In this document: positions 34,097 through 43,223 of the stretch, piece by piece
Position numbering within the stretch: the stretch's first letter is position 1
Layout: every line of letters starts with the position of its first letter
Assembly: GCA_003049465.1 (NCBI GenBank)
Contig: PYSS01000030.1
Coordinates: 186,001-250,000 of the forward strand
Origin: Magnaporthiopsis rhizophila
Lineage: Eukaryota; Ascomycota; Sordariomycetes; Magnaporthales; Magnaporthaceae
DNA length: 64,000 bases
Reading direction: 5' to 3'
Translations under genes and position numbers: made by a program
Notes under the pieces: model-generated
Told to the model about the DNA's origin: nothing
What the model saw: the letters and a program-made list of their open reading frames with translations, nothing else
Database searches by the model: none

Positions 34097-34614
34097 ATAG
34101 CGAGGGATAAAGGGATGGAAAAGGGAGGCGTGTCGGAGTCTCTGACGTTGGCCGTAGCGACCTTCCCTCTTCGGTCTCAGGGGTTTAGAAAACGGGAATG
34201 GACTGTGTGATACCAAAAGAATCTACGCGCTAGCCGAGAAAGGAAAAAAAAAAAAGAGACACAGACTGGCGCATATGGCATAGATCTGGGTGTATTCTAG
34301 CTCATGCGGGGTCCCAAGGAATGATCACCGCCACGGTAGGGTTTTAGGGGGCGCACCGGTGTCCTCATATGATGTTATGATTGCGGTGACCTGCTTTTCA
34401 TGCGAAGGGAAACCTTGGGGCAACCGCATCTCGATCTATATAATATCAAGCTGAAGGAATCCCTGAGCGCAAATATTTCTATAAAAAGTCTCGGACGGAC
34501 CGGTAGCCGGGCCGGCAGGTAGGTGGCAGGTAGGTAGTTTGGTATCCGCTGATACGCGACCTTTTTTTTTTTTCACATATTAGAGCTCCTTTGGGTCGCT
34601 TGTCTGCACGCCAA
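34097..34614. other. Convergent 3' spacer, CCT7 / Spt10-like
   Basis: 518 bp holding both 3' ends. Contains A- and T-runs and a GGTAGGTGGCAGGTAGGTAG cluster (34517-34537). No gene. Confidence 0.5.
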
Positions 34615-36987
34615 CTATCGAACCGCACCAGGTGTGCAAGCCGGCCTGCACGCCTGGGGGCCGCTGGTGGCGGCCCCGTCGAGCTCCATGTCGGCGGCAC
34701 GCGCTGCGGGCCTTACCCCGTCCACGCCAGTCCCAGTCCCAGTCCCAGTCCCAGTCCCAGTCCCAGCGCCCTCGCCCCTGTCATCGTCCTCGCCTCCACC
34801 ACCACCGCTACCGCCACCGCCACCGGCGTCTTCGTCGTCGTCCTGCTGCTCAATCAGCATGTCCATGTCTCGGTCCACGGCCTCGCGGTCCTCCATCTTG
34901 TCGTCATCGTCGGGTGGCGAGGACCCTGAACTTTGGGGGGTGCCGTGATGTTCGTCCGAGTCGTGGTGGTGGTGGTGGTGATGGTGGTGATGGTGGCCAA
35001 TGTGGTGGTGGTCTAGGGGGTGGTGGTCAAGGTGGTGGTGGTGCTCATCTGCGGCGGCGACTGCCGCATGACTGAGCAGTGCCTGGAACGGATCTGGATC
35101 TGGATGATGATGGTGGTGGTGGTGATGGGGATGGTGGCTGGCGTCAAAGGGGGCAAAAGGGTCCGAGTTCGGGTCTGGGTCGTGGGGATGATGAGCGAGA
35201 TGGTGGTGCGACGACGGCTGGCTGATGATCTGCGGGTCGATGGGTTGGTCGTAGTCAGCCACCGAGGCGTGGTGGTGGTGGGCGTGGCTGCTGGCGTGGG
35301 GGTGGTGCTGGTGGTGCGGGTGGAGGCCGCTGCTGTGCGGCTGGTCTTGCAGCATCGGGTTATGGCCGCCTGGGATGGTGGCGGGCTGCCGCGACATGCG
35401 CAGGCCGCGCGACGCGTGCAGCATCTCTGCGGGCGACATGACGGACATGGCGGATGGGTCGGTGAAGGCCATGGTCGAGGGCGGCATTGTAAAAGATGAC
35501 ATTTCGTGTTGCGGATGCGTTGTGTGGGAAGGTTCGGGAGACCCATCGCCAGAGTGTGAGGGCGGGTTGCGGTGGTGCATGGAGCCGGACGACTGCTGCT
35601 CCTGCTGCTGCTGCTGTTGTTGTTGTTGCTGCTGCTGCGGGCGCGTGCTTCCCAGAGGGAGACGGGACGCTGCCACGGGTGTGGATTCGTTGAGGGCCGT
35701 GGCGAGGAAGTTCTTGGCGGCCCCTGCTTTTCCCGGCAATGCGGACGTCTTCTGTGGCCTAAGACCAGTTGGGTTGCCGTTTGAACTGGATGTGCTGCCA
35801 CCAGAGGCCTTGGCAGGCCCCGAAGCGGATTGAGAGCCAACATTCCGCAGGTGGTTTGCATTTACGGACCCAGACAAGGCTGCTGCTACTGCTGCTGTGG
35901 TGCTGACAGCAGTGGCTGATATACCTGCTGCCGTGGCGGATGCTGCGGACGGCGTCTTGCCCAGCTCCTTGCACTCGGTGCAGTTCCTGATAACGTCGGA
36001 CACGGTCTCCTTGATGCGGCTCCAGTGGTACTTCTCGGCGATGGTAGCGGTGGTGCGGTTGATGCCGCCGTGCTGCAGCATGTGGACCTGGCGCGAGATG
36101 TCGTACTGGCGGCGCGGGTCCGAGATGACCTCCTTGCCCTTGAGCATGAGGCGGTCGTCGTCGAGCAGCTTATAGTGGGTTGCGGCGCTCCGGAGCCTGC
36201 TTTTCTCGGCGCGGTCAGCCCCGCTGGGGTACTTGCCGAACTTGAGGTAGAACTTTATCTTGTCGAAACGCTCTTCACTCACGAAGTCGTCGCCGTCCGA
36301 GGCGACCAGATCGCGGCCGTAGATGATGGCGTCGATCAGCTGGCCCGGGTAGCTCTTGAGGTTGCCGCAGCCTTTGACGCGGCCGATGCGCTTGAACCCG
36401 AGCCCGTCCCAGATCTTGCACGAGGCCACGTTGGTCTCGTACACGAGGTTGAAGACGGAGTAGGTGTAGCCGAGCTTGGGCGCCCACTCGAGGTACGTCT
36501 CGCCCATGAGGCGGCCGACGCCGCGGTTTCGCGAGGCGTCGGTGACGAGGAAGCCGGCGTTGCACACGTGACTGGAGCGGCCCGGGTAGTTGGGCTTGAT
36601 GTAGAAGCTGCCGAGGCACTCGCGGGCCCAGTCCTTGCCCTCGACCACCTCGTCGGCGCTGGCGATGCTGCCGAGCAGCATGATGCCACCAAAGTTCTGG
36701 AACCAGTACGATGCGAAGCGGTCGAAGGGCATGGGCTCGATCATGGGGTACGTGTCGCCGCCCTCGACCTCCTTCTTGAACTGGTCGCTCAGGTACTGCA
36801 ACAGCGTCAGGGGCACCTGCAGCTGCGATGCGAACGGCACGATGGTGGCCACCGTCTGCCGGTCCCGGAGCGTGACCTGTCGCGGGACGATAGTCGGCGG
36901 CAGCGAGGGATTATGCGGATCCGGAAACGGGAGCTCTCCCGACACCCGGTATATGGTCGGGGTGTAGGGGTCGTCCATCATGGCAGG

Positions 36988-36990
<3 letters not shown>
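34615..36990 (-). CDS. Spt10-like GNAT acetyltransferase with integrase-type zinc finger
   Basis: Intronless, 791 aa. Residues about 85-230 form a GNAT acetyltransferase fold, with the acetyl-CoA loop at RNRGVGRLMG (155-164) and the C-terminal NVASCKIWDGLGFKRIGRVK block. Residues about 300-342 carry an HHCC zinc finger: His303, His307, Cys337, Cys340 (HMLQHGGI... and CTECKEL), the type found in retroviral and Ty3/gypsy integrases. This combination is that of budding-yeast Spt10, which activates histone gene promoters by binding their upstream activating sequences. The C-terminal half is low complexity: polyglutamine, long histidine runs, acidic blocks, and a GTGT repeat from a CCCAGT minisatellite. 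Nuclear, by inference. The first ATG is 36990, directly after a 36-base A-run; the next in-frame ATGs (MMDD) lie 9-12 nt further in. Confidence 0.8.
34727..34766. repeat. (CCCAGT)n minisatellite
   Basis: About 6.5 copies of a hexamer inside the Spt10-like coding region, encoding alternating Gly-Thr on the minus strand. Confidence 0.9.
34955..35150. repeat. GTG/ATG triplet-rich poly-histidine region
   Basis: Dense GTGGTG and GATGGTG triplets on the plus strand encode several histidine runs (up to 10 or so residues) in the Spt10-like protein. Confidence 0.8.
35591..35638. repeat. CAG/CAA polyglutamine tract
   Basis: Mixed CAG/CAA run on the minus strand encoding about 12 consecutive glutamines plus flanking Gln in the Spt10-like protein. 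Confidence 0.9.

Positions 36991-37026
<36 letters not shown>
36991..37026 (-). repeat. A36 tract abutting the Spt10-like start codon
   Basis: 36 thymines on the plus strand, read as 36 adenines on the coding strand, ending immediately before ATG. If transcribed, the mRNA leader would have poly(A) touching the AUG. Just upstream on the coding strand the sequence is G/A-rich. Confidence 0.9.
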
Positions 37027-37819
37027 CCTTCGTCTCTCCTCTCCTGTTCCCTCTTCCTTTTTCTGTCTCGGCCGAGACCTGCTGTGGTATCCGGTCGCCT
37101 CTTGGCTCCCTACGGGCGGCGGCCTATATTAGAGCCGCCAGCCCTTGTTTGTCGCGGCTCAATCACCAGCATCAAAGTGGCATGCACTTGCCACCCCAAA
37201 ACTGCGCGGATTAGCCTTAAGTATATCGCGCACTATTTACGCTCCTTCTGGCACACACAACTGGGACGTGCTAACCGGGAGAACGAGCTGGACCTGAACT
37301 ATGACAAAGTCGATTAATCACGACTGCCTGAGGCCCGTCTATCCTGTATCTCCCGTTCTCTGTTCGGCACGCTCCGCCTCCCTGCGAAATGCGTTGTGAT
37401 AGCCCAGCAGACGCTTGTTTGGGGCGTCGGTGAGTCTGTGTCACCAGTGGCGGCACGCTCAACGTTTCGGCGCGTGCCAGTCTCACTTGCACCGCGTAGA
37501 CACAGAGCCAATCAACGGCTGATGCCTGAAGAGCTCCGCTCCCGTGGTTTTGGCGGGGAATGGATGCCTGTGTTGGACTGGGCTTTTGCTGCGGGCGGCG
37601 GCGGCCTGTTGGTGATGGATCTTGTTGAGGATGAAATATGCGCATGCGAAGTTTTCAGTCCGCGGACCCTCAGTTGTGCTTCCAGAATTTTCATTTGTGT
37701 TGCGCTAGATTCCTAGAAGGGTAAGTGTGGCTACTGGCCTCGCGTGTGGCGCCCACCCCGCTGTGGCTGACAGGGCTGCCTGTAATCAAAAACCCCTTGC
37801 CTCCTGCGGAAGCCGCTAT
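37027..37819. other. Spacer upstream of Spt10-like gene
   Basis: About 0.8 kb between the Spt10-like start and the 3' end of the next minus-strand gene; Spt10-like promoter. No gene recognised. Confidence 0.5.
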
Positions 37820-39000
37820 TTACAACTGATCAACCAGCTTCTCGGCGGCATAGTCTATGTTCGTGCCAAAGGTGTCGGGCCTGCACTGGAGGTAAATAGC
37901 GCCATCCTCGACCACCACCTCTCCGTAAGAGCCGTACTTCAGCTTGTCCACGATGCGGAAGCGGAACTCGCCCGATTCCAAGGTCTCGTTAAGGCCCTCG
38001 CGCAACATCTCGTCCTGAATAGGCAAACAAAAATGTCAGCGGATGCGATCCACGCGAATAGGTAGGATTTTCTGTGCCCGGCGGAAGCAAAGGTGGGAAA
38101 CCAACCTCGCCAAACTTCTGGTACTGGGCCTGGTAAGCCAGTCCTTCCCAGTAGCGCCGCACAAAGTTGCCGAGGTTCTGCTGCCAGTCGTCCCTGATCT
38201 CCTTCTTCTTGTCCTTGGCCTTCGCCTCGGTCATCTTGGCGAAGGCCTCCTCGAAGTTTGGCATCAGCTTGATGTCAGGCCTCTCGAGCATGTCGGCCAT
38301 CTTCTTGCGCGTCTCCTCGATCTTCTCGTCGTACTCGATCCGGATGTCCGTCCGGGCGAGGTAGCTCATGGGCGCCGATGTGCCAGGCGCTGGCGGGGCG
38401 TCGTTGAGGGCCTGAGCGAACTTGGTCTGGTCGATGGCGTAGTCCACGTTGGTGCCGAGGCACTGGGGCGCAAACCCGATGCGGATGCGGCCATCGGCAA
38501 TCTCAACGCCGTTGTACGAACCGAGCTTCTTCTCCTCGTCAAAGTCCAGAATCATCGAGTGCGCGTGGGCGATCTCGTTGATCTCCTTGACAGCTTCGTC
38601 GCCGTACTGCTGGATGAAGTACTTCAGCTGGTAGATGGCGCCGGCGATGTAGCTGTTTGCTGTCAGCTACCGGAATAGGAACATGACGGTTGTTGACGCA
38701 TGTCACAGAGAGATCACCACTTACGCAGCAATGCAGCTACCAAGACTCTCCTTGGCGTAGCCATCATTATGGTACGGCCAGATGGCGTTGGGGTTGATCT
38801 CTGCGAGGGTCCACTGAACTCCTCCCAGAAGTTCGGAGAGCTCTTTCTCGAAGTCCGCCTTCTTGTTCTCCCACTCGTCGCGCACTGGAGACCTGACGTT
38901 AGCAGGAGGCTTTGCTTGCCAAGGGGGATGGGTCACACAAAGCCCTACCGTTCTTCCTCAGGGCGAGGGGAAGCTTCTCGGCGGGCGGGAGGCGAGGCAT
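37820..39000 (-). CDS. Unrecognised protein with duplicated C-terminal motif
   Basis: Four exons on the minus strand: 39000-38949, 38884-38725, 38652-38106, 38014-37820; 317 aa with all phases agreeing. I do not recognise the family, but splicing is clean (branches CTAAC, GCTGAC; acceptors CCAG, ACAG, TTCAG) and the sequence looks conserved: KNVRDEWENKKADF, EINPNAIWPYHNDGYAKES, AAYIAGAIYQLKYFIQQYG. A segment GSYNGVEIADGRIRIGF...CLGTNVDYA in the middle recurs near the C-terminus as GSYGEVVVEDGAIYLQC...FGTNIDYA, an internal duplication separated by a Lys/Glu-rich helical stretch. No signal peptide and no membrane segment, so probably cytosolic or nuclear. Confidence 0.75.
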
Positions 39001-39643
39001 TGTGACTGCTGGAGGAAACTGGATGGATGACTGCAAAGGGGATGTCGTGAGGATGTTTGGTTGAGTGTGACGTGATGTCCGACCGCCAGCAAGTAAGATC
39101 GACGTGGGAGTCGGCCGCCTTTTAAGAAAAATATTCCAGGAATACAGTCATCCTCCTTTGCGTCACCTCCGCCAGGATTTCGTCCACCGAAGCAGCCCAC
39201 GGCGGACCAGCCTTCCTTCCCCCCCATCTCCCTGCCTAAAGGTGCCAATAATGCGCTTCAGCCGCAGATACAAGGAAGGCATCAGCCGTAGCTACAAGAA
39301 AAGCTTCAGACCGCCCCAGAAGCTGAAAAAATATCACACTATAAGCAAGACGTGACCGCGGCGACATCCACCAACCAACGCGCTACCTTATAGCTCGTGG
39401 GACTAATCCGGCATGAGAATGCCGATCCCTGCAAAAAGCAGCCCGTAGGAGCTTCCGCCCCCATGGGGCTCGGGCCCCAAGCTGAGCGACTACCTGGTGA
39501 CGACGGCGCCAGTCCACATCTGCCCCTGGCATATGCGGTGTGTGTTGCTGATGGCGCGGGATGGGATGTGAGGGGTCCATGGCGCTACTTGCGACTAGAC
39601 CGGGCCGACGCAGCCTCGGAATGTCGGCAGGAAGGCAGCGCGC
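39001..39643. other. Divergent spacer
   Basis: About 640 bp between the 317-aa gene (-) and the frameshifted gene (+). No gene seen. Confidence 0.45.
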
Positions 39644-41216
39644 ATGGCTGCCTACGCTATCTTCCGATACACGCGGACGATGTTCAGCTGGGCGGGGTTC
39701 ATAGGTCTTGGCGCGATCCTTAACATACTGTTCGGTGAAGGAAAGAGAAATGTCCATCATTCTGTTGGCGGGCGATTTCCTCAACATCTTTGAATCACAA
39801 TTTCTTTTTTTCGAGCTGATCTGCTCACGCCCGGGGCTTATTATTCCGAGCAGACTCTCGACGGGGGAAGAGACCACTTCGATCCAAGACCTAACCTCCA
39901 GGCCAGAACGCAATCTAGAACTGTAAAATATGCCATCGGTGTAGGTCCCCAGACCACCATGTACCCCTTGGGAAAACCAGTCAACCTGACGGTCCGTCTC
40001 ATGAACAAAGGCCTCTCAAAGTGCAGGTCGGCATCCGCGACCACTGGAAGAATGAGGACGCGCCGGTGCAGACCAGCCTGCGAGAACTCCAGGAGCTCCT
40101 CGGCCTTCAGGTGGACATCGAGCCCGAGTGGCCTCTGATTCTCGCCGAGCTCGACAGCTTCTACATCGACAAGGGAAACTTTGCCGCCGCTGTGGCCGGA
40201 GCTGTCGAGACATGGGCCAAGGCTCTGACGGAGCTTCTCGACGACGAGAAGAACGAGCAGTGGACGGAGAAGCTTCTGGAGAAGCTCAAGGAGTCGTGGT
40301 CGCGCCTCAAGGTCTTTGTCGATGTAAGTCCTTTTTCCTTTGGTAGCCCTACCTGAACGTCAGCTAGGCGAATTTGCTATTTGCTGAAGAAGAAACGCGG
40401 ATTTTCAGGTCAGCAAGGACACACAGGCGTCAACCCAGTTCTCCCACGAACGGGGCGGTTTCGTCATCACGCTGCCGAGGCGGACTTTGAACCAGCCGTA
40501 CGAGCTCTTCCCTCTGTTCAAGAGCGAGATCCACGAGTCCTTTGACGAAACCAAGAACAAGAAGAAGGTCACAAAGCTCCCCAGTCGCTCTGCGCCGCCG
40601 CCGGGCGACGACTGGGCCGACGTGGAGGTGGACGAGGCCACGGGCAAGCTGGGTATCGTCGAGCAGACCAAGCCAGCAGCAGCAGCAGCAACTTGCAGCG
40701 GTAGTGCTCCTCCGCCTGGGCTGCCGAAGCCCGAGTTCTTGCCCAACGCCGACACCCTGCCTCGGCCGGACGAGCTGCTCCTGAAGCCGCCGTACCACCT
40801 CATTGTGCACGCCAAGGGCCTGACCGAGGTCGAGGTGCAGTGCAGCCACAGCCCGTCGCTGTCCTTCATCGCCGACTACCTGAAGCGCTGGAGCCGCGCG
40901 AACCACAACATGACCAACAAGGTAAGCGCTCGAGCCCTCCCCTCGCCGGCGGATGCGAGCAGTTGATTTGACAATGAACACATCCATGAACAAAAAGCCT
41001 CCTTCGGTGACGGTCAAGCTTCAGCAAGCAGCGTTCGGCCTGGGCGCCATGTACGACTGCCTGTGGCTTGTCGCTGAGAGTCGCTATGGGCCGCAGCAGA
41101 CCGTCTCTCCCACCATCATTCTCGCGCTTGTGGAGGGGGTCTTGGGCTATGACAAGGTCTCTGGCGACGGCGGGTCGTGGACGTATCGTCGGGATGTTCC
41201 CTTCAGGAGTCTCTAG
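39644..41216 (+). CDS. Unrecognised membrane-anchored protein, apparent frameshift
   Basis: Begins at ATG 39644 with MAAYAIFRYTRTMF followed by a hydrophobic stretch (SWAGFIGLGAILNILFG), a likely signal anchor. After an intron of uncertain borders (acceptor near 39903-39921), TVKYAIGVGPQTTMYPLGKP and VNLTVRLMNKGLS are read in one frame, but the continuation VQVGIRDHWKNEDAP starts in another: one base seems missing at about 40016-40020. The rest is well ordered: exon to 40323, exon 40409-40921, exon 40998-41216, all phase 0, ending WTYRRDVPFRSL. The body alternates helices with a proline-rich insert. I recall homologous hypothetical proteins in other sordariomycetes but no function. Alternative: an intron 39939-40021 would avoid the frameshift but remove seemingly conserved sequence. 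Confidence 0.55.
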
Positions 41217-42298
41217 GGGCCCGCTAAAAAACTAGCTAGCTCGTAGAAGATGTATATTGGAGCGAACCCGAGTGCTTTAGAGGCTGCGTTGCAACGAAAA
41301 TGGTTGGTCCGCCTTGGATCTTGACCTTGACGTCGGAGCGGTCTGGACTGATCTGGCCTGGCGTGCCTGGATCCAGGGAATCGGTGTGATAGCCCCGCCC
41401 TGCCGCAGGCGTCAACGCAAACGCCAAAGCTTGTACTTGCCACTAGTAGGCATCTGGTAGCTGCAAGACCCCGCCACCTGTCAGAATAACTCCGGCTGAA
41501 TGTGGGGAAGTGCGTATCCCATCAGACCCCAGGCGAGCACGCCAAGCCAGCCTCATCGAGGAAAAGCCAGCGTGCGGCGATGTGGAACCAAAAGCGGCAC
41601 CGGGAGCGGTCCGCGGGCGTGTAGCGCGTTCCGACAACCTGCATGCAGTCAGCCGCAGACACATGCCAAACGTGCGTTGAGAGATATTTCGCCAAGCCGT
41701 CGTGGGGGGTCCACGAGAGCTCACAAGGTTTTTTTTTTTTTTTTTTTCTCTCTCGATAGCAGCCGCACAGAATCGTACCCTATAGCACCGCGGCTCCGCG
41801 AGGCTTTTTTCCTTCTTCACACTTCGTTTGCCAGTTTCCGTGCCCCTTTGAGGATTTCTTCCAACGTTCAGGTGAGGCGAAGAAGCGTCATGACTTCTCC
41901 CTCTTGTTCTCTGGCTTTGACGCTTCCCATCCCCTGTTGTTGTCATCCAGCTGGTCCTACAAACCGGCAAGAACAAAGTGTCGAAACAGCGGTTCTCTTT
42001 CAAGACTCATTCTCCTGCTGGTCTTGTCGACTATTCATTGTCGAAACCATGGGCATCTGGCTGGTGGCTGGTGGGCTTGGCTCTTTGTTGCAGGGCCGCT
42101 CTTTGTCTACGGAACAACAAACGTCGCGCAAATAACTTCTGGATCACAAATGGCAGCCTTTTGCAAATAAAACTAGAGTAGCCGCCCGGCCCTGCCACCA
42201 TGCCAAGTTCTCATCTACAAACAGTATCTCGCCCTCTCTCACCCTTGCTAAAATCACCAAATCACCGCCCTGATACAACGGCATTTCCCGTGTCCAGC
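41217..42298. other. Intergenic, no gene recognised
   Basis: About 1.1 kb with a T18 run near 41730-41747; only weak open frames. Confidence 0.45.
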
Positions 42299-42871
42299 AT
42301 GTCTCACTTCGGCAGCATCGAGCCCGCAGCGACCGCCCCGGATCCCAAGGGCCGACGGGGCCCCTGTCCGGGCTACTCCTTTGCGGAGGGCTCGTGGCCG
42401 CCGACGGAAGCAAACAAGGTCCGTGGTGCCACACCCAACAACCACGCCGCCGCCAGGCCCGAGGCCGGTTCCTGGACTCCCTGGCCCAGGATCGTCGACG
42501 CGGGCAAGGCGCGCGCCGGCAGCGGTAGCGGCAGCGGGGGTCAGACGTCGCAGCAAAAATCAGTCGAGGATGATAACAGTAACAAACGGCAAACCCGCAT
42601 CTGGGACTGCTTCCACGTCGACGTCGACGTCGACGCCGCCGCCCCCACCCCTCGGCGCAACAATTTGAATTTAAGCGCGCCCTTGAGCTCAAGGAACGGG
42701 ATTTCTCCCTCGCAGCAGGGCGAGGAGGAGGAGAACGATCCCGGCGTCTGGGACGAGCTTGACGTGTTTCTTGCTGAGCTTGAACTTGCCCAGCAGCTGG
42801 GCAGCAAGAAGGCCACCCGTACAAAAAAGGCTATCCCGACAGATGCCTTTGAGGAGATGGCATTCTTCTAG
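42299..42871 (+). CDS. Small acidic protein of unknown function
   Basis: Single open frame, 190 aa from ATG 42299 (MSHFGSIEPAATAPDPKGRR). No recognised domain. Gly/Ser-rich middle (ARAGSGSGSGG), an Asp-Val repeat (DCFHVDVDVDAA), then an acidic helix-forming end (EEEENDPGVWDELDVFLAELELAQQ broken by lysines). Probably disordered, intracellular. No homologue recognised, and no introns are needed. The frame is reasonably free of rare stops and the 5' flank is pyrimidine-rich, but a spurious frame cannot be excluded. Confidence 0.4.
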   Translation: MSHFGSIEPAATAPDPKGRRGPCPGYSFAEGSWPPTEANKVRGATPNNHAAARPEAGSWTPWPRIVDAGKARAGSGSGSGGQTSQQKSVEDDNSNKRQTRIWDCFHVDVDVDAAAPTPRRNNLNLSAPLSSRNGISPSQQGEEEENDPGVWDELDVFLAELELAQQLGSKKATRTKKAIPTDAFEEMAFF

Positions 42872-43223
42872 GTAAGCTATGTAAGATGGGGTCAATTGAT
42901 GAGCAAAGTCTCGCATAACCCTAGCAACCTAGCCTGCAAACTTCACTCGTCGCGGCTTCCGAGGCCTGAGCACGAGCGGTCGGGGTTTCTTTAGTCGCTT
43001 TGAAAAATGAATAATATGGCTTGCGCCTGCTGGTGAAGAGAAAATCCCATACGCTGTATATCCTGAAATGCCTCGATCTTGTGACGCCAGACAAGTGCCG
43101 ATGCGTACGGTTTTAAAGAAGAAGCCACGATGCAACAGTATGTACATAGGCCTGATAACTCCCAGCGTGCTTTCAACTTTGGCAGACAATCACATCCAAA
43201 ATGTAGGGGGTTGAGAATGCCTC
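42872..43223. other. Convergent 3' spacer
   Basis: 352 bp between the small unknown gene (+) and Vps41 (-); no gene seen. Confidence 0.5.

Noticed and set aside
36025..37317. 430-aa plus-strand open frame antisense to the Spt10-like gene
   Set aside because: Its content mirrors codons of the real minus-strand gene, it runs through the homopolymer as polyphenylalanine, and it has no domain.
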